Assembly (NCBI RefSeq): GCF_028583425.1
Contig: NC_072801.1
Coordinates: 15,892,001-15,956,000, forward strand
Direction of reading: 5' to 3'
Source: Eublepharis macularius
Lineage: Eukaryota; Chordata; Lepidosauria; Squamata; Eublepharidae
Length of the DNA stretch: 64,000 nucleotides
Shown: piece by piece, positions 44,826 to 56,508 of the stretch
Layout of the letters: each line of letters starts with the position of its first letter
Numbering within the stretch: position 1 is the stretch's first letter
The notes under the pieces: generated by a model
The model's input: only the letters and a program-made list of their open reading frames with translations
Databases searched by the model: none
Told to the model about the DNA's origin: nothing
Translations under genes and position numbers: made by a program

Positions 44826-45310
44826 CCTCACATGCTCATTGACTTGAGCGTTACATAATGTATGCTGTCTGCCATTGAGCCACTGTGGATTAATTATCAC
44901 AGGCTGTATGTTTATGCTGTGTTCAGGTGCAATCCTTTTTTTTAATGGAAATTGTTGACATCCTTATGTAAGTCCACCAGTTAAAGGATGTATGTTTACC
45001 CTGTCTCATGCCCCTAACTCTTGCCCATGCTCAGTTTAGAAAAAAAATTAAAACTAATGACTGGCACATGGGACAAGATACACATATCAGTTTCAGTCTC
45101 ATTCCTACCAATTTGGTGAGGTTTTCTTTTTATCCTTAGCCCTGGCAAATCTTCTGGAGATGATCAGTCTAGATCAAAGAAGATTGATACACTCTGAGAA
45201 TGGGTCTGCAGACTCAGGAAGTAATTGGGGGAGGGGCTGATCCAGCCCAGATCCAGTGTCTTGTTTACTGCTAACACCTGGAACATAAAACTTCACAGGA
45301 TGATTCTGGT

Positions 45311-45380
45311 ACTAGTTTCAAGTGGGTAGCCATGTTGGTCTGCAGTATATGAGCAAGGTTCGAGTCCAGTAGCATCTTGG
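45311..45380 (+). mobile_element. 70-bp PLE terminal fragment with 10-bp duplication
   Basis: 'agtgggtagccatgttggtc', 'gagtccagtagcatcttgg' belong to the PLE terminal repeat. TGATTCTGGT is repeated at 45301-45310 and 45381-45390. This is a very short complete insertion. Confidence 0.82.
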
Positions 45381-46199
45381 TGATTCTGGTGCTGTGCTTT
45401 TACAGGTGAACTCAAAACAAGGATTAGAATTCAGTGGCTAAATGGAACCTCCATGCCCAGAGGCAGATTTCTCTTGGGAGGTCTGGAAGCAGCTGATTGG
45501 CTCCTGCTGGAGTAGTCTGGTCCAACAGAAACAGAAATGTTGATGTACGTCTGAGAGCACTGGGTCCTATTTCTTAATCCTTAGGTCTGAATTTGGCTAT
45601 GGGAACCCGGTTCCACTCCAATAGAAGGCTTGGTGGGTCAAAGTGAAGAGGAGGAGGTGGAAAAGCGCTTTCCTATTCTGCAGCAGTGCCTTGGTGCAAT
45701 CACGAGGTGTAGCTTCAGTAACCAGAACCGTCTTCCTCTTGAACATGGTCTACTGTTTCACCCTTGGTTGCAACAATCCCTTCTTGGAAAACATCCTGAC
45801 ATGTACACATTTTAAGACGCTTTTTAAAAAAAATGCAGAAGTGAAAACCGCAAGGGAAAAAACGATCTGTGGAAACACTTAATGTTGTAGAATGCAGAAG
45901 TGTGCGAGCCACTTGGCAAGGGACAACTTAGCATGACTGGTCGTGAACGGGTGGAAGCTGCATTAGTGGATTAGGAAGGAAATCTCATGTTTGTAGTCTC
46001 TCGCTGTCACCAGCATGAAGAACCTGGCGCAAGCCGCATCGTGCATCCCACCCTACGTCCTCTTGCAGATAATCTTTGTGAAGTCAGCACAGGGTTGTAT
46101 TCAAAGGAGCTGTTCCCCAGTGCTTAGGATTCAGCATTTCTAGGGCGGGGTAGGGGGGGAATGGAGCTGATTTTTGCCTGTTCTCTCTTCGCATTGCAG

Positions 46200-46281
46200 A
46201 CCACCACTCTGCCCCCCTCCCCTAAATTTGTTATTTACAAGGATTCCTGTGGTCTCAAGGAGCCCTATTTCATGGGTCTTG
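46200..46281 (+). other. Candidate exon of an unrecognised transcript
   Basis: 82 nt between 'ttctctcttcgcattgcag' and a strong donor GTAAGT. Open in phase 0, it encodes 'TTTLPPSPKFVIYKDSCGL', 'KEPYFMGL', ending at phase 1. Composition is codon-like, but I recognise no family, no start-containing exon is found upstream, and chance is possible. Confidence 0.25.
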
Positions 46282-47404
46282 GTAAGTTGCAGCAGAAGAG
46301 ATGGGAAAGTCTGCTTTGCCTTTGCTCTCAATCTAACCTAGTGTTTTTATTGATTTTTTTTTAATGTAATAGTTTGTACTCCTTAGGAAAGAAGGTGTCT
46401 TATGAGATGAAAAAATGCTGCAGGACAACAAACGTTAATTTGGAACATTGCACATGTCCATCGACTTGCAGAACACAGATGAAATAGTTGCACATCATGG
46501 AAAGAGCATTTGTTCCACGAGCGCAACAGACACACTGAAGCACTGCTTCTCTTCTCCCCCTCCCCATTTTTTCTAAATATGAAGAGGGAAAAAAAGCAGG
46601 CCAAATACATTTGGTGACACCGTTTACTTATTCGTTGATAATTTAACCATTTCTCCCAAGCATGGATTCTAACATAAACGCAGTTTACAACGACTGCAGC
46701 AGTGCAGTATTCCAAAGTCTAGGGTTGGTCTCAGATCCACTGGCGCAGCTCACTCAGGGCTACAGGCTGTGAGCCACACCCAGGTTAAGAGAGCATTTCT
46801 GGACTTACATACCTGTAACGAAAGAGGGAATACAAGCTCAACCCAGACAAAGAGACAAGAGATGTCCCTAAATCCCGCCTTGCCCACAAGAAGCTCTGGG
46901 ATCTCACTGCTTTTATGTAGCATGTTAACTGGTGATTCATTGGGATTTTCCAAATCTTATTGAGCCACTCTTGGTGGGTGGGAGAGGAGAAGGTGCTCTT
47001 GCCTTGATTTTGATCAGAATAATTTGGTTGTGTGTGTGTTTAACAGGGACCTCACCTGGTATTTTGTTCCTTAACGTACTGCTCAAGTAAAAAAAAATGC
47101 TGCTGCTGCTTTAGTTTTTGCTCTATCTGACGTCTATCAACTGCTGGGTTTTATTGCTGCTGTTACTGTTTTACTGTTCGTTCTTACTTGGACTTGATGT
47201 TTTTATGTTGCTGATTTTTAATTACTCGTTTATTAAACAAAATAATACCTTTTTCCTTCCATCCCGCTACATCAGCTCTTGTTTTCTTAAATCTCAGAAC
47301 TTAATCTTTATAGGAAAGTGGAATATAAATGTACCTAATGATGGATGAAAGGAGGAGTTGCAACTCTTTTGTGTCGATAATCTTACAATTTTTTTTCTTA
47401 CTAG

Positions 47405-47541
47405 CACCGTTGATTTTTTCTGTTAGTGCAAATTCATTGTGGACATCTCTGTTTCCTGTTGAGGGAAAGGCTATTTGGGATCCTGCACAGCCTTGCCTCA
47501 TTTGCAATCCAAAGGCAATGGAAGAAGGCTGGGACAGATAG
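47405..47541 (+). other. Candidate terminal exon, phase-compatible with 46200-46281
   Basis: It follows a long pyrimidine tract and acceptor 'ttttttttcttactag'. Joined in phase 1 it continues for 45 codons ('SVSANSLWTSLFPVEGKAIW', 'DPAQPCLICNPKAMEEG') to TAG at 47539-47541. Not a family I know. Confidence 0.2.
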
Positions 47542-48404
47542 AGATGCTCCTTATGCAGAGGTAGACTATTTGATAAAGGGTCTCCAAACTTTCGGGAGGG
47601 GGAGTGGTCTTGCACCTGCTGTTTCCTGAGATCTTTCCACTGGGAGAGCCAGGTGTCATGTTGGAGTCTTATCCAGGGGGAAACACCCACTGTCCACAAG
47701 CTTTAAGGCCCTATTTAATCAGGAATGTGCATGAAAGACTCCTTGCTCCAAATCAGACCACTGGTCTGTTTACCTCTTTCTGGGCTGGCAGCAGCTCTCC
47801 AAGGTCACAGATGGAGATGCCTCTGTCCTAACACCTGTTACAATTTCTGCCATGCTTCTGTTCAGAGGACCTCAACATAGCATCCGTGGGTTCTCCCCTC
47901 TCCTCTGTTTTATCTTCACAACAACCTTGTGAGAGTAGGTTAGGCTGATAGAAAGTTCGTGCACTGAAAGTTCATGGCCTGTCAGTGAGGCGCAGCTCCC
48001 CTCCCTTGTATTCATGTTGGCCCTAACTGGCCGCTAGCCTAGCCATCTTCACCCAGCTACCACTAGAACTGGGGTGCATTGCAGTGTCTCCCTTTTTAGC
48101 AGCTCTAAACATTGGGAACAAATTCAAATCATGGCCACAACGATGGGTTATGATCAGCCACTTCTGGCCCAGCAACCTCTATGCAACCAGAATCCGCCTG
48201 CATCAGCTGGGTCCTTGCTTTCCATGTACACAAAGCCAGAGAAACCAAAAACAAGACCAGCACTCCATCCATCAATATGACACCCTTATGAAACCACATT
48301 TTATTGGTTTCCTGGTCATTGGTAGGCCCAGAACTGCTTGGGCAAGGCAATCAATTAAACGTTATCTGAGTAGGCCTGGTTTTTAAGAGTTGCTAGGCCA
48401 CACT

Positions 48405-48663
48405 CAGGGCTTTTTTCTGGGAAAAGAGGTGGTGGAACTCAGTGGGTGGCCCTCAGAGAAAATGGTCACATGGCTGGTGGCCCCGCCCCCTGATCTCCAG
48501 ACAGAGGGGAGTGTAGATTGCCCTCTGCGCCGCTCCAGTGGTGCAGAGGGCAATCTAAACTCCCCTCTGTCTGGAGATCAGGGGGCGGAGCCACCAGCCA
48601 TGTGACCATTTTCAAGAGGTGCCGGAACTCCGTTCCCCGCGTTCCTGCTGAAAAAAAGCCCTG
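48405..48663. mobile_element. hAT foldback MITE family A, copy 3
   Basis: 259 bp. Duplication GCCACACT/GCCACACC (48397-48404, 48664-48671; 7 of 8). Very similar to copies 2 and 6; the centre contains 'ctctgcgccgctccagtggt'. Confidence 0.94.
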
Positions 48664-49059
48664 GCCACACCCAAGTTTAACCCTTGAGTACACTGAGTAT
48701 ACTGGTGATGAATGTGGCCCTGAGGGTTGTGCTTATCTAACAATCAGCATTGGATCTGCTAGGATGTCACAGTGTGGTTGGCAGGTGGTACTGTCTGCCA
48801 CTGCCTTAACTGCTGTGATTAGAGCCAGATGAATATTGCGATAGGTGGCCGAATGCTACGGAAAAGTGAAGAAGCCTTAGAACTGAAATAAAAATTTTTT
48901 TTGCTAAAATGCTTTGAATTAAATGTAGTTTCTGGTATGTTAAGTGACGCCACATGTATATTCATTGGCTGAGACATTTTGAATCTTGAAAGCTAGTGGC
49001 CATAAGCTTTTCGGAGATGCTTGCTGCTTATATATTATGTGAATAGGGACAGTGGCAAG

Positions 49060-49295
49060 GACTTGTTTTTGTTTTTATCCCTGATGTGTTTCTTGTTTTT
49101 CTCCCTCTTGGGGACCCAAAGCAGCTTATGACGTCTTCCTTCCCACCTCCACTCAATTCTCACACTAGCAGCCCTGTAAAGTACATTAGGCTGAGGGTGT
49201 GAGATGGGCCCAAAGTCACCCAGCAAGCTTCCATGGATTTGAACCCGGATCGCCGATGTCCTAGTCAGGCACTCTAACCACTGCACAACACTCGC
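49060..49295 (-). repeat. SINE family 1, antisense
   Basis: 'cttggggacccaaagcagct', 'gtacattaggctgagggtgt', 'gatttgaacccggatcgccg' and head 'caggcactctaaccactgca' are well preserved, with a recognisable B box. Confidence 0.87.
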
Positions 49296-49954
49296 TCTCA
49301 AGTATTGCCATTCATATGCCTCTTCCCTAGTGCTAAATGTCTCCTCCTCTGCTCCTCTCTTTCCATCTACTGCTTCCTCCAGCAGAAGTTACATGCTCGG
49401 GCTCCCTGAGCAATTATGAATCATTACCTTCTCCGTCTCTTACCCCTTTTGTTAAATACTATGAACCGAAGATGAGCCATTTCTAGCGGCTGAGGCTCTC
49501 CCCATGTGATCTTGACAGGGTCAGCCAAGCCAGGGAGGGGAGGCTGGAAGAACTGTGTCGGTGTGCCTTCCTTCTTGGTGCTGAGGAATCTCTCGTTACG
49601 CCAAACTCTTATTCACTGCTGCTTCTGGTTCATTCAAACCACTTCATGGGCTGCTCCTGTGTTCTAGAAATTTTGGAGCTCTTTCCCATAGAATTGGGGT
49701 GTGTTGTGATGATGCTGATTGAGAGGCATGAGTTTGTAGCGGCCAAATGGCTGCATGTTGTCTAGCTTGTGCCTGAATTCTCCCGTCAGGAAGCAACAGA
49801 ATGGAGGCCACTTTTAATTCATGAAACTCCCCTCAAAGTAACGGTGTGGCAGGGCAGCAGCTTAAGTGGGGACTGCTTGAAATGCCATCCGTTTAAGAGG
49901 CTGTTGCAACCCACATGTCTCTCGAAAACTCTTCAGTAAATATATGAGTGATAG

Positions 49955-50533
49955 CAGGGGTCATTTCGTAGGGGGGAAAAATGCAGGAACTCATTAGCAT
50001 AACTCATTAGCATATGCCATGCCCCTTGACCAGGCCGAAATGGCCGGGATTTGGCTGCTGCCAGAGTGGGGAGTGTTCCCCCCACCTGGCAGTGGCCCGA
50101 TCAGGGTCGTTTGGGCCCCAATCCAGACCAAAAGGGGTTCAAAATGGCCATTTTGGACACGTTTTGGCCTGGATCAGGCCCAAAATGCCCCAGATCGGGT
50201 CAGTGCCAGGCAGGGGAGGGGTTCCCTGCCAGGCACTGACCCAATCCTGGCAGTTTTGGCCCCGATACCAGTGGAAAAGGGAGGCAAAATGGCCATTTTG
50301 GGCCCGGATCGGGGCTGAAATGGCCGGAACTGGGTCAGTGCCAGGCGAGGGAGGCTTCCCCCTCCCGGCACCAACCCGATCCGGATGGTTTTGGCCCCGA
50401 TCTGAGCCATTTTGGCCCCAATCGAGGCTTAAATGGCCCAAAATTTTTCAGAGGCAGGAGGGTGGGGCCACCTGACTGTTGGGGGAACTACTGGAATGGC
50501 GTTCCGGTGCGTTCCCCCTTCAAATGAGCCCTG
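49955..50533. mobile_element. hAT MITE family B, long copy with internal degenerate repeats
   Basis: Begins CAGGGGTCATTTCGTAGG and ends TTCAAATGAGCCCTG. Duplication AGTGATAG/AGTGATAA (49947-49954, 50534-50541). The interior has about four imperfect repeats of a roughly 100-bp unit ('gggtcagtgccaggc', 'ccattttgggcc', 'ttttggccccgatc') that keep frames open on both strands. These are compositional, not genes. Second copy: 54320-54544. Confidence 0.88.
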
Positions 50534-50541
50534 AGTGATAA

Positions 50542-52098
50542 ATTGTTATTAGCCATAGGCCATCACAAGATTAAAAAAACAAAGATATGCTTCATCTAAA
50601 AACTGTTACATCCAGTATCATAGTTAGAAAAATTAAAATAAACTGTACAAGGAATCGTACCAGTCATACAAATACCCCATTCGAAGAAGCCTTTGATCTG
50701 ATCTTCCTGGCTGCTAATGCAAATTGTGAAACTCTATAGGATACCCGACTGTCACTGTATGCTAACAGGAACACAATTTTCTCAGTATGTGGCTGTGGTA
50801 GGCAAAACTCCAGCCAGAAATTTAATTCTGGGTGCATTATGTAGCGGGCAATATAACAGATAGCGAGGAACGTTCTCCACTGCAGGTAGTCTGCGAATAC
50901 AGACCCGGTTTTCCTCGGGCGTCTGAGAGTAACAGCTGGCCGAGAAGACTGATTGCACGGACTGAAACTACAGAGCAGTGAAAGAGCAGTAAATATATAT
51001 AGAGTGGCTGGATTGTGCTTCCTGGCTGTTGCTTGCTGAATGTCCTACTTGGTTTACAGGACAGAAACCTGTCTGTAGCTGAATACCCTAGGGATTTTTG
51101 GGGGGGGTGGTACATGGTGGTATACAGTACTGGCATCTCTTACCACAATGCTGGCACTTCTTTCCACTGGGGAGGCTTGGGCCCCCAAGGTGGCATACAT
51201 AATGAGTGCTAGCATCTTTTTTTATGGGGGGGGGGGGAAGGACACTGAAATGCCACTAATTAAGCCCGGACCTGTTGGTTTGCCTTTCTTGATTTGTACC
51301 AGGTAGAGAAATGGAGAGAGGGTTAAAAATGAGCAGTGTTTAATATTTACACAAGTATGTGTAGAGATTTTGTGTGTAAAGACAATGAGAGCACTTTCCT
51401 GTCCACTCTGCTGCTCCACAGTGTCCTTCCTTACCCCCAGGTATTAGAATGTAACTTTTTAGATGTTTTTAGAATCGTGACACCTTTCACGTGGGAGTGT
51501 TTGGTTAAGGCCATCTGTGGTGAGAGCAGTTTTTATTTCTCTTTTGACAAGGAGACATAAACATGCCACTTGCAAAATTCAGTAATTCCCCTGACTTCTG
51601 CTTTTGCTCTCCATAGTTCCTTTCCACTACTGGTCTGCGTCTTGAGGTTCTTTGATGCCCCAGCTGTAGGAGAAGCCACCTTTCAATAAATCAGAACTAA
51701 AAATTTCAGGTGTCTCAACAGTAGTTCTGAGGACACTGGGGTGAGGACGCTGTAGGGTAGCAGGGCGGAGAGTAACCCCAACAGATTCCAGGTACGTACA
51801 CTTGAAATTCCGTGAGAGCCCCTGGAGAGATCAATGGTAATCCAGTAGTTTCCACAGAGGGCAAGGGAGTCATCGAGTCAGTGCTGATGCTGAACAAAGA
51901 ATACTGGTAAATAAGATTGAGAGATTAACTCCTCCTCCTCCATCCGGGCAAGTCTCTGCAATGCATGCCAAGTCGACCCCTTCCTCCGAGTTGGCTTTGA
52001 TGGTAGATGCCTTCAGAAGAACCCTGCAGCATCAGACCAGGGGTCAATGTGTAGGCAAGCGTCCTTCCCCTGGACTGTTCTGCCCTTTAGTAACCATA
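50542..52098. other. Intergenic, nothing firmly recognised
   Basis: G runs at 51100 and 51229. An open frame at 51961 ('MHAKSTPSSELALMVDAFRR') has no family match. No transposon ends are seen. Confidence 0.4.
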
Positions 52099-52106
52099 GT
52101 TTCAGC

Positions 52107-52336
52107 CAGGGATTTTTTTCAGGGGGAACGTGGGGGAACGGAGTTCTTGAAAATGGTCACATGGCTGGTGGCCCCGCCCCCTGATCTCCAGGCAGAGGGG
52201 AGTGTAGATTGACCTCCGTGCCGCTGTGCTCCCCTCTGTCTGCACATCGGGGGGCGGGGTCACCAGCCATGTGACCATTTTCTCTGAGGGCAACGCACTG
52301 AGTTCCACCACCTCTTTCCCCAGAAAAAAAGCCCTG
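52107..52336. mobile_element. hAT foldback MITE family A, copy 4
   Basis: 230 bp. Perfect duplication GTTTCAGC (52099-52106, 52337-52344). The left end reads CAGGGATTTTTTTCAGGGGG, slightly diverged. Confidence 0.94.
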
Positions 52337-52734
52337 GTTTCAGCTATGACAGCTGGCTGATAGGAATACTTGGATCCATTGGTTAATGGTAGGCTGGGAT
52401 CAAGATGCCGCTCTAACATACCTGAATCTCATTTTATTACCTGAGCTTCCCCACTTGCCCCATCTTCCTCTGCTCTCAGTCATGGTACCTTCCCAACTCA
52501 ATGGGTGGATACTAAGTACTTTAATCATAGTAGCCCTCTTTCCCTTCATCATCCAATCCATCTTTGTCCTCTTGTCACTCTTGAGGAACAACCCAAAAGA
52601 CTGCTGCCGTTCGGTGTATTCCCCCTCCAGGAGTGATCCACTGTGAAGAGTTTGTTCTTCTTTGCCCAGCTACAGGGCATCCTTGAGACGTACCCCACAA
52701 CTGAAGCGGTTGCCTGATTTTGCATCTTGAGTAT

Positions 52735-52950
52735 TTTATTTTGTTGTTTAATTTCATTCATACCCTGTTCTTTTCCCCAATGGGTACGCAAAGTGGCTTA
52801 AATCGTTCTCTCCTTCATTTTATCCTCAGAGCAGCCCTAAGAAGTAGGTTAGGCTGAAAGTGAGGGACTGGCTCAAGGTCACCCAGGGAGCTCCCGTGGA
52901 AGAGCGGGGACTCAAGCCTGGTCCTCGTCCATCATTCTATCCACTACACC
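52735..52950 (-). repeat. SINE family 1, antisense
   Basis: 'ccaatgggtacgcaaagtgg', 'aagtaggttaggctgaaagt', 'caaggtcacccagggagctc' and head 'ttctatccactacaccat'. A foldback element begins right at its tRNA end. Confidence 0.85.
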
Positions 52951-52952
52951 AT

Positions 52953-53151
52953 GGCCGTTTCCACACGGCTCCCCGCTGCTCGTAACAACCCGGAAGATCG
53001 CGCAAAAAATACGGAAGATTGCGTTTTCTCGCGCGAGATTTGCACGACGTCACATGACGTGCAAATCTCATGCTAGAAAACGTGATCTTCCGTGTTTTTT
53101 GCGCGATCTTCCGGGATGTTACGAGCAGCGGGGAGCCATGTGGAAACGGAC
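52953..53151. mobile_element. CpG-rich foldback MITE (GGCCGTTTCCACA family C)
   Basis: Near-perfect hairpin: GGCCGTTTCCACACGGCTCC through 'gcgcaaaaaatacggaagat' to 'tgcacgacgtca' is mirrored by 'tgacgtgcaaatctc' to GGAAACGGAC. CAT occurs on both sides (52950-52952, 53152-53154), possibly a 3-bp duplication. No coding sequence. Related to 58681-59254 and 63851-64000. Confidence 0.85.
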
Positions 53152-53154
53152 CAT

Positions 53155-54311
53155 ATTGTGTTTTTAAGAATATTTTGGCCAGACAGACATTTCACAGGAG
53201 AAGCTTTCCACATTGCCAGAAGAAGCTTCACCTTGCTCGTTTTCTGCTTGATAGTTTGCTACTAAAAGCACAAGAGCAGAGCCTGCTCTCCTCACTAGGC
53301 ACAGCTGCCTGGATCTTCATGGTGCTTTTATGGGGACTGGGGGTGACTCGATACATATATTTCTAGAGATCCACAATGCTTTTTTGCGTCGTACATCCAA
53401 CAGGTGTTCTTGCCACAACAGCCCCTGGAGGAGTGGGAACAGAGCCCACTTGACTCAACTTAGCAAGTAACTATGGCAACAGAGGACGGCTTGTGGAATG
53501 TGGTGCTGTTTGGAGGCCATCTGCAAAAAAATATGACAGCAAAACGTTCGTAAATCAGTGCCTGTAGAAGCTGGTTCTGTTCCCATGCTCTAATGTGCAG
53601 GGGCTTGTTTCTGCTTGGGATCTAGACTGGCTGTTGGGTGTCACCTCCCAAGCCATAGCATCAGTGCAAAACTCTAGTCCGATTGTTCCTTTGCTAGGAA
53701 CGTAGTAGCAGGATCGGGATGGTAAAAGCGGGAGAGCCGGTTGAAGCTTCATCAACAGGAGCCAAGGAGGAGTAGCCAGTCTATTTGGCTGCCGTCTCCG
53801 CTATCTGTTGACAGCTATCAATACACATTTCCTCTGTGTTTTTGGGAATGAGCTACCTGTTGGGGAGGGCAGGAGCAGACAAGTGCATGGAAGAAAGAAT
53901 GGAAAATACAGGTGCACAGAAACACCCACATCGTGAGCCGACATGACGTGAGAGGCTGTGGAACGTATTTACTGTTTACGAGGTGCAGAAAGTGGGGATG
54001 CTTTTCTCATAGAAACTTCATTCTTCGATGGAGTCAGGGTGTATCTTGATTCGTTTAAACCAAAGGGGTTTTAAAAACCTTGTAATAGGAATATAAAATT
54101 GCTCGTTGCTTCTTGGAGATTGGAATAGTCATAGCCACGCCATACAAATCAAGCTAATTCTGAACATTGGCTAGGCAACCAAGCAGAATTTTTGATGCTC
54201 TTTGTCCCTCTTCATTATCTTCCTTTCCTTGGCAATTCCTTTAGCCTGAGAATTGGGCACCCCTTATGATGCTAAGCCATGTCAGTGGTTGCTGCTCCTT
54301 TCCTTGGGTTG
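53155..54311. other. Intergenic, nothing recognised
   Basis: No supported feature. Confidence 0.4.
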
Positions 54312-54319
54312 GTATTTGC

Positions 54320-54544
54320 CAGGGCTCATTTCGAGGAGGAACATGCCGGAACACAGTTCCGGCAGTTCCCGAAAGAGGTCACATGTCAAGTGGCCCCGCC
54401 CACCTGACTCTCGGCCATTTTGGACCCGTTTCAGCCAGGATTGGGTCCAAAACAGCCAGGATAGGTGATGTCAGGGGATGTGGCATATGCTAACGGGTTA
54501 TGCTAATGAGTTCCTCCAGCTCTTTTTCTACGAAATGACCCCTG
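54320..54544. mobile_element. hAT MITE family B, short copy
   Basis: CAGGGCTCATTTCGAGGAGG and CTACGAAATGACCCCTG ends. Duplication GTATTTGC/GTGTTTGC (54312-54319, 54545-54552). Shares 'gttatgctaatgagttcctc' and 'ttttggaccc' with the long copy, but lacks most internal repeats and is inverted relative to it. Confidence 0.88.
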
Positions 54545-54552
54545 GTGTTTGC

Positions 54553-56110
54553 TATTAACAAGCAGTAATAATGGGGGTCGGGGCAGCCACTGTTTATATT
54601 GTCAACTCTTTGGATCTTTACAGAGGAATTGCCAGGAGAGACTCGGCACTCTGTGCTGTGATGACCTTCTAGGCAAGAACAGTGTGCCTTTGTCCCACCT
54701 ATGCTAATGGAATGTACCAGCCTGTGTTTTGACTGTAAATCTCCATCCTTCCCCTCTAGCATAGAGAGATCAAAGCATTGGTTTGGCCCAGCAGAAAAAT
54801 GTATCCGGTCAGCTGCAAAAGAGACCCTAAACAGTGACTCAAAGGAAGGGCGATAGTTCTGAAGCTCTTCCTCCTGAATTGTACACTTGGAATGGAATAA
54901 GGGGGAAAGGACAAAGCCACAGAATCCAAAGTAGCTGCCTCAAGGGCCGTCTTTTCCAACATGAACCTTCATTTTTCATGTTCCCTTGAAGTGCAGTGCG
55001 GGGAGGGCATATACCCCCTAAGCTTTTGGAACTTGAGCAGAAGCAGTTTGCTGACACAAGCTTAGACTCTTTGGAGGGGGGCGGGCTTTTGAGTAGTATA
55101 CAAGTCAGCTTTTGTCTGCTGGCTGATCCGTATTCTTGGTTCTTTTTAGGTTTTCTTATTTTAGAGGACATTCTTAATTGTGCCACAAGTTGCTCTGGGG
55201 ATCCTAGCCAATCCTCTAGAACATCCTCTTTGTCTAGAATTTTTGGCTGACCTTCTCTACGGTAGATAGGAACTCTCATGACTGTGAGTGATCGTTATGG
55301 GGAAAAAAGCGCATGCACATGTTTGTAAATTAGCATACACAAAAGAATGGTCCTAGGTTAGACTATTACTCTCCGATTTATAATGTTGTTGTGTGTGTGT
55401 GTGGGGGGGTGTTATGTGGAGGGATGTTCTTTTAATGAAAGAGCACTCCGTCCTGAAAGCTGATAAATGTACACTACAATCCTAAGCAGAATTATGCCAA
55501 GTGAAGCCAGTGGGCTTAGAATGGTGCACCTCAAGGCTGCTCACTGCGTGTTGCTCAACAGAAGACCAAACTCAGGCATGCCATTTAAAGTGTGTTTCAT
55601 CTCCTTTCCCTGCTATTAGTGTGATCTGTGAAAAACACTTAAGACTGTTTTGAATGTGCTTGTATTGGCTTATGGTCCCATATCTACCTTCTTGCATTTT
55701 ACAACGCATGTGAGATTTTTGGCCCTCGTAGAGCTCATCTTCTGTAGTACCTGCACCGTGTATTTTCCTTTTGGATTGGCTCAAATTCACTTTTCTGCTA
55801 AGACACCTTTCTGCACACCTTAGCGTGCTGGATCCTGCTGTTCAGAGGACTTGCCCTGAGGCCATGGACTACTGGTCAAAAGAGGTAACCTCCAGGAAGT
55901 GTTGCGATAATTGATAGTTGTATTGCCAGATGAGGAGGCTTGAAAGGATCAATGGGAGACTATGAATGTTCTGTGGCGTGTAGCAATACTGGTCTGCAGA
56001 GATCCAGGTTTTGTTCCTTTTGTGATGAGACTTGCTTTTTGATACAGTGTTTTAATGGGGTATACATACACTACGGTGTTCACAAGTGCTCAAAAAGCAG
56101 TTTCTGAAAC
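54553..56110. other. Intergenic, nothing firmly recognised
   Basis: A fragment of the CAGTGCAATCC MITE family lies near 55477 ('acactacaatcctaagcaga') and a (TG)n run at 55388. No gene. Confidence 0.4.
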
Positions 56111-56118
56111 ATCAAGAT

Positions 56119-56500
56119 CAGGGCTTTTTTTCTGGGAAAAGAGGTAGTGGAACTCAGTGGGTTGCCAGCACAGGGGGCAACTCCTGGCAGGAGGTGGTAC
56201 CCCTGGCACCACATGTCCGCACGCAAAGTGTACGCACGCTCCCAGAACCGCACAATGATGTCACTTTGGGTTAGCTGGAACAAGGGGGGAGTTTTAAAAA
56301 GTTTAAATCACCCTCGGCAAAAATGGTCACATGGCTGGTGGCCCCGCCCCCCTGATCTCCAGACAGGGGAGTTTAGATTGCCCTCTGTGCTAAACTCCTC
56401 TCTGTCTGGAGATCAGGGGGGCGGGGCCACCAGCCATGTGACCATTTTCAAGAGGTGCCAGAACTCCATTCCACCATGTTCCAACTGAAAAAAAGCCCTT
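56119..56500. mobile_element. hAT foldback MITE family A, copy 5, enlarged composite
   Basis: 382 bp; CAGGGCTTTTTTTCTGGG and CTGAAAAAAAGCCCTT ends. Duplication ATCAAGAT/GTCAAGTT (6 of 8). Between the outer end and the inner 'tggtcacatggctggtggcc' arm lies about 155 bp absent from other copies (56166-56321: 'cagcacagggggcaactcct' to 'gtttaaatcaccctcggc'). Confidence 0.88.
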
Positions 56501-56508
56501 GTCAAGTT

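Larger units (their letters stand above)
45391..48396. other. Intergenic with two exon-like segments
   Basis: No known gene. Exon-like segments at 46200-46281 and 47405-47541 are listed separately. A SINE family 1 scrap in antisense lies near 47885-47990. Confidence 0.4.

Noticed and set aside
45140..45197. Possible last exon encoding 'PGKSSGDDQSRSKKIDTL'
   Set aside because: Good acceptor, but only 18 codons, no partner exon or family, and two other frames are equally open.
46383..46715. 110-codon minus-strand frame with aromatic and Cys-rich composition
   Set aside because: No family match, no splice support, and unlike a conserved domain; likely repeat-derived or chance.
50014..50475. 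153-codon open frame on + with mirrored frames on -
   Set aside because: Internal degenerate repeats of a GC-rich hAT element with 8-bp duplication; no protein family.
51715..52060. Protein-like short frames on both strands (51961 +, 51897 -)
   Set aside because: I considered a retroelement gag fragment, but there is no motif, terminal repeat or neighbouring RT to support it.
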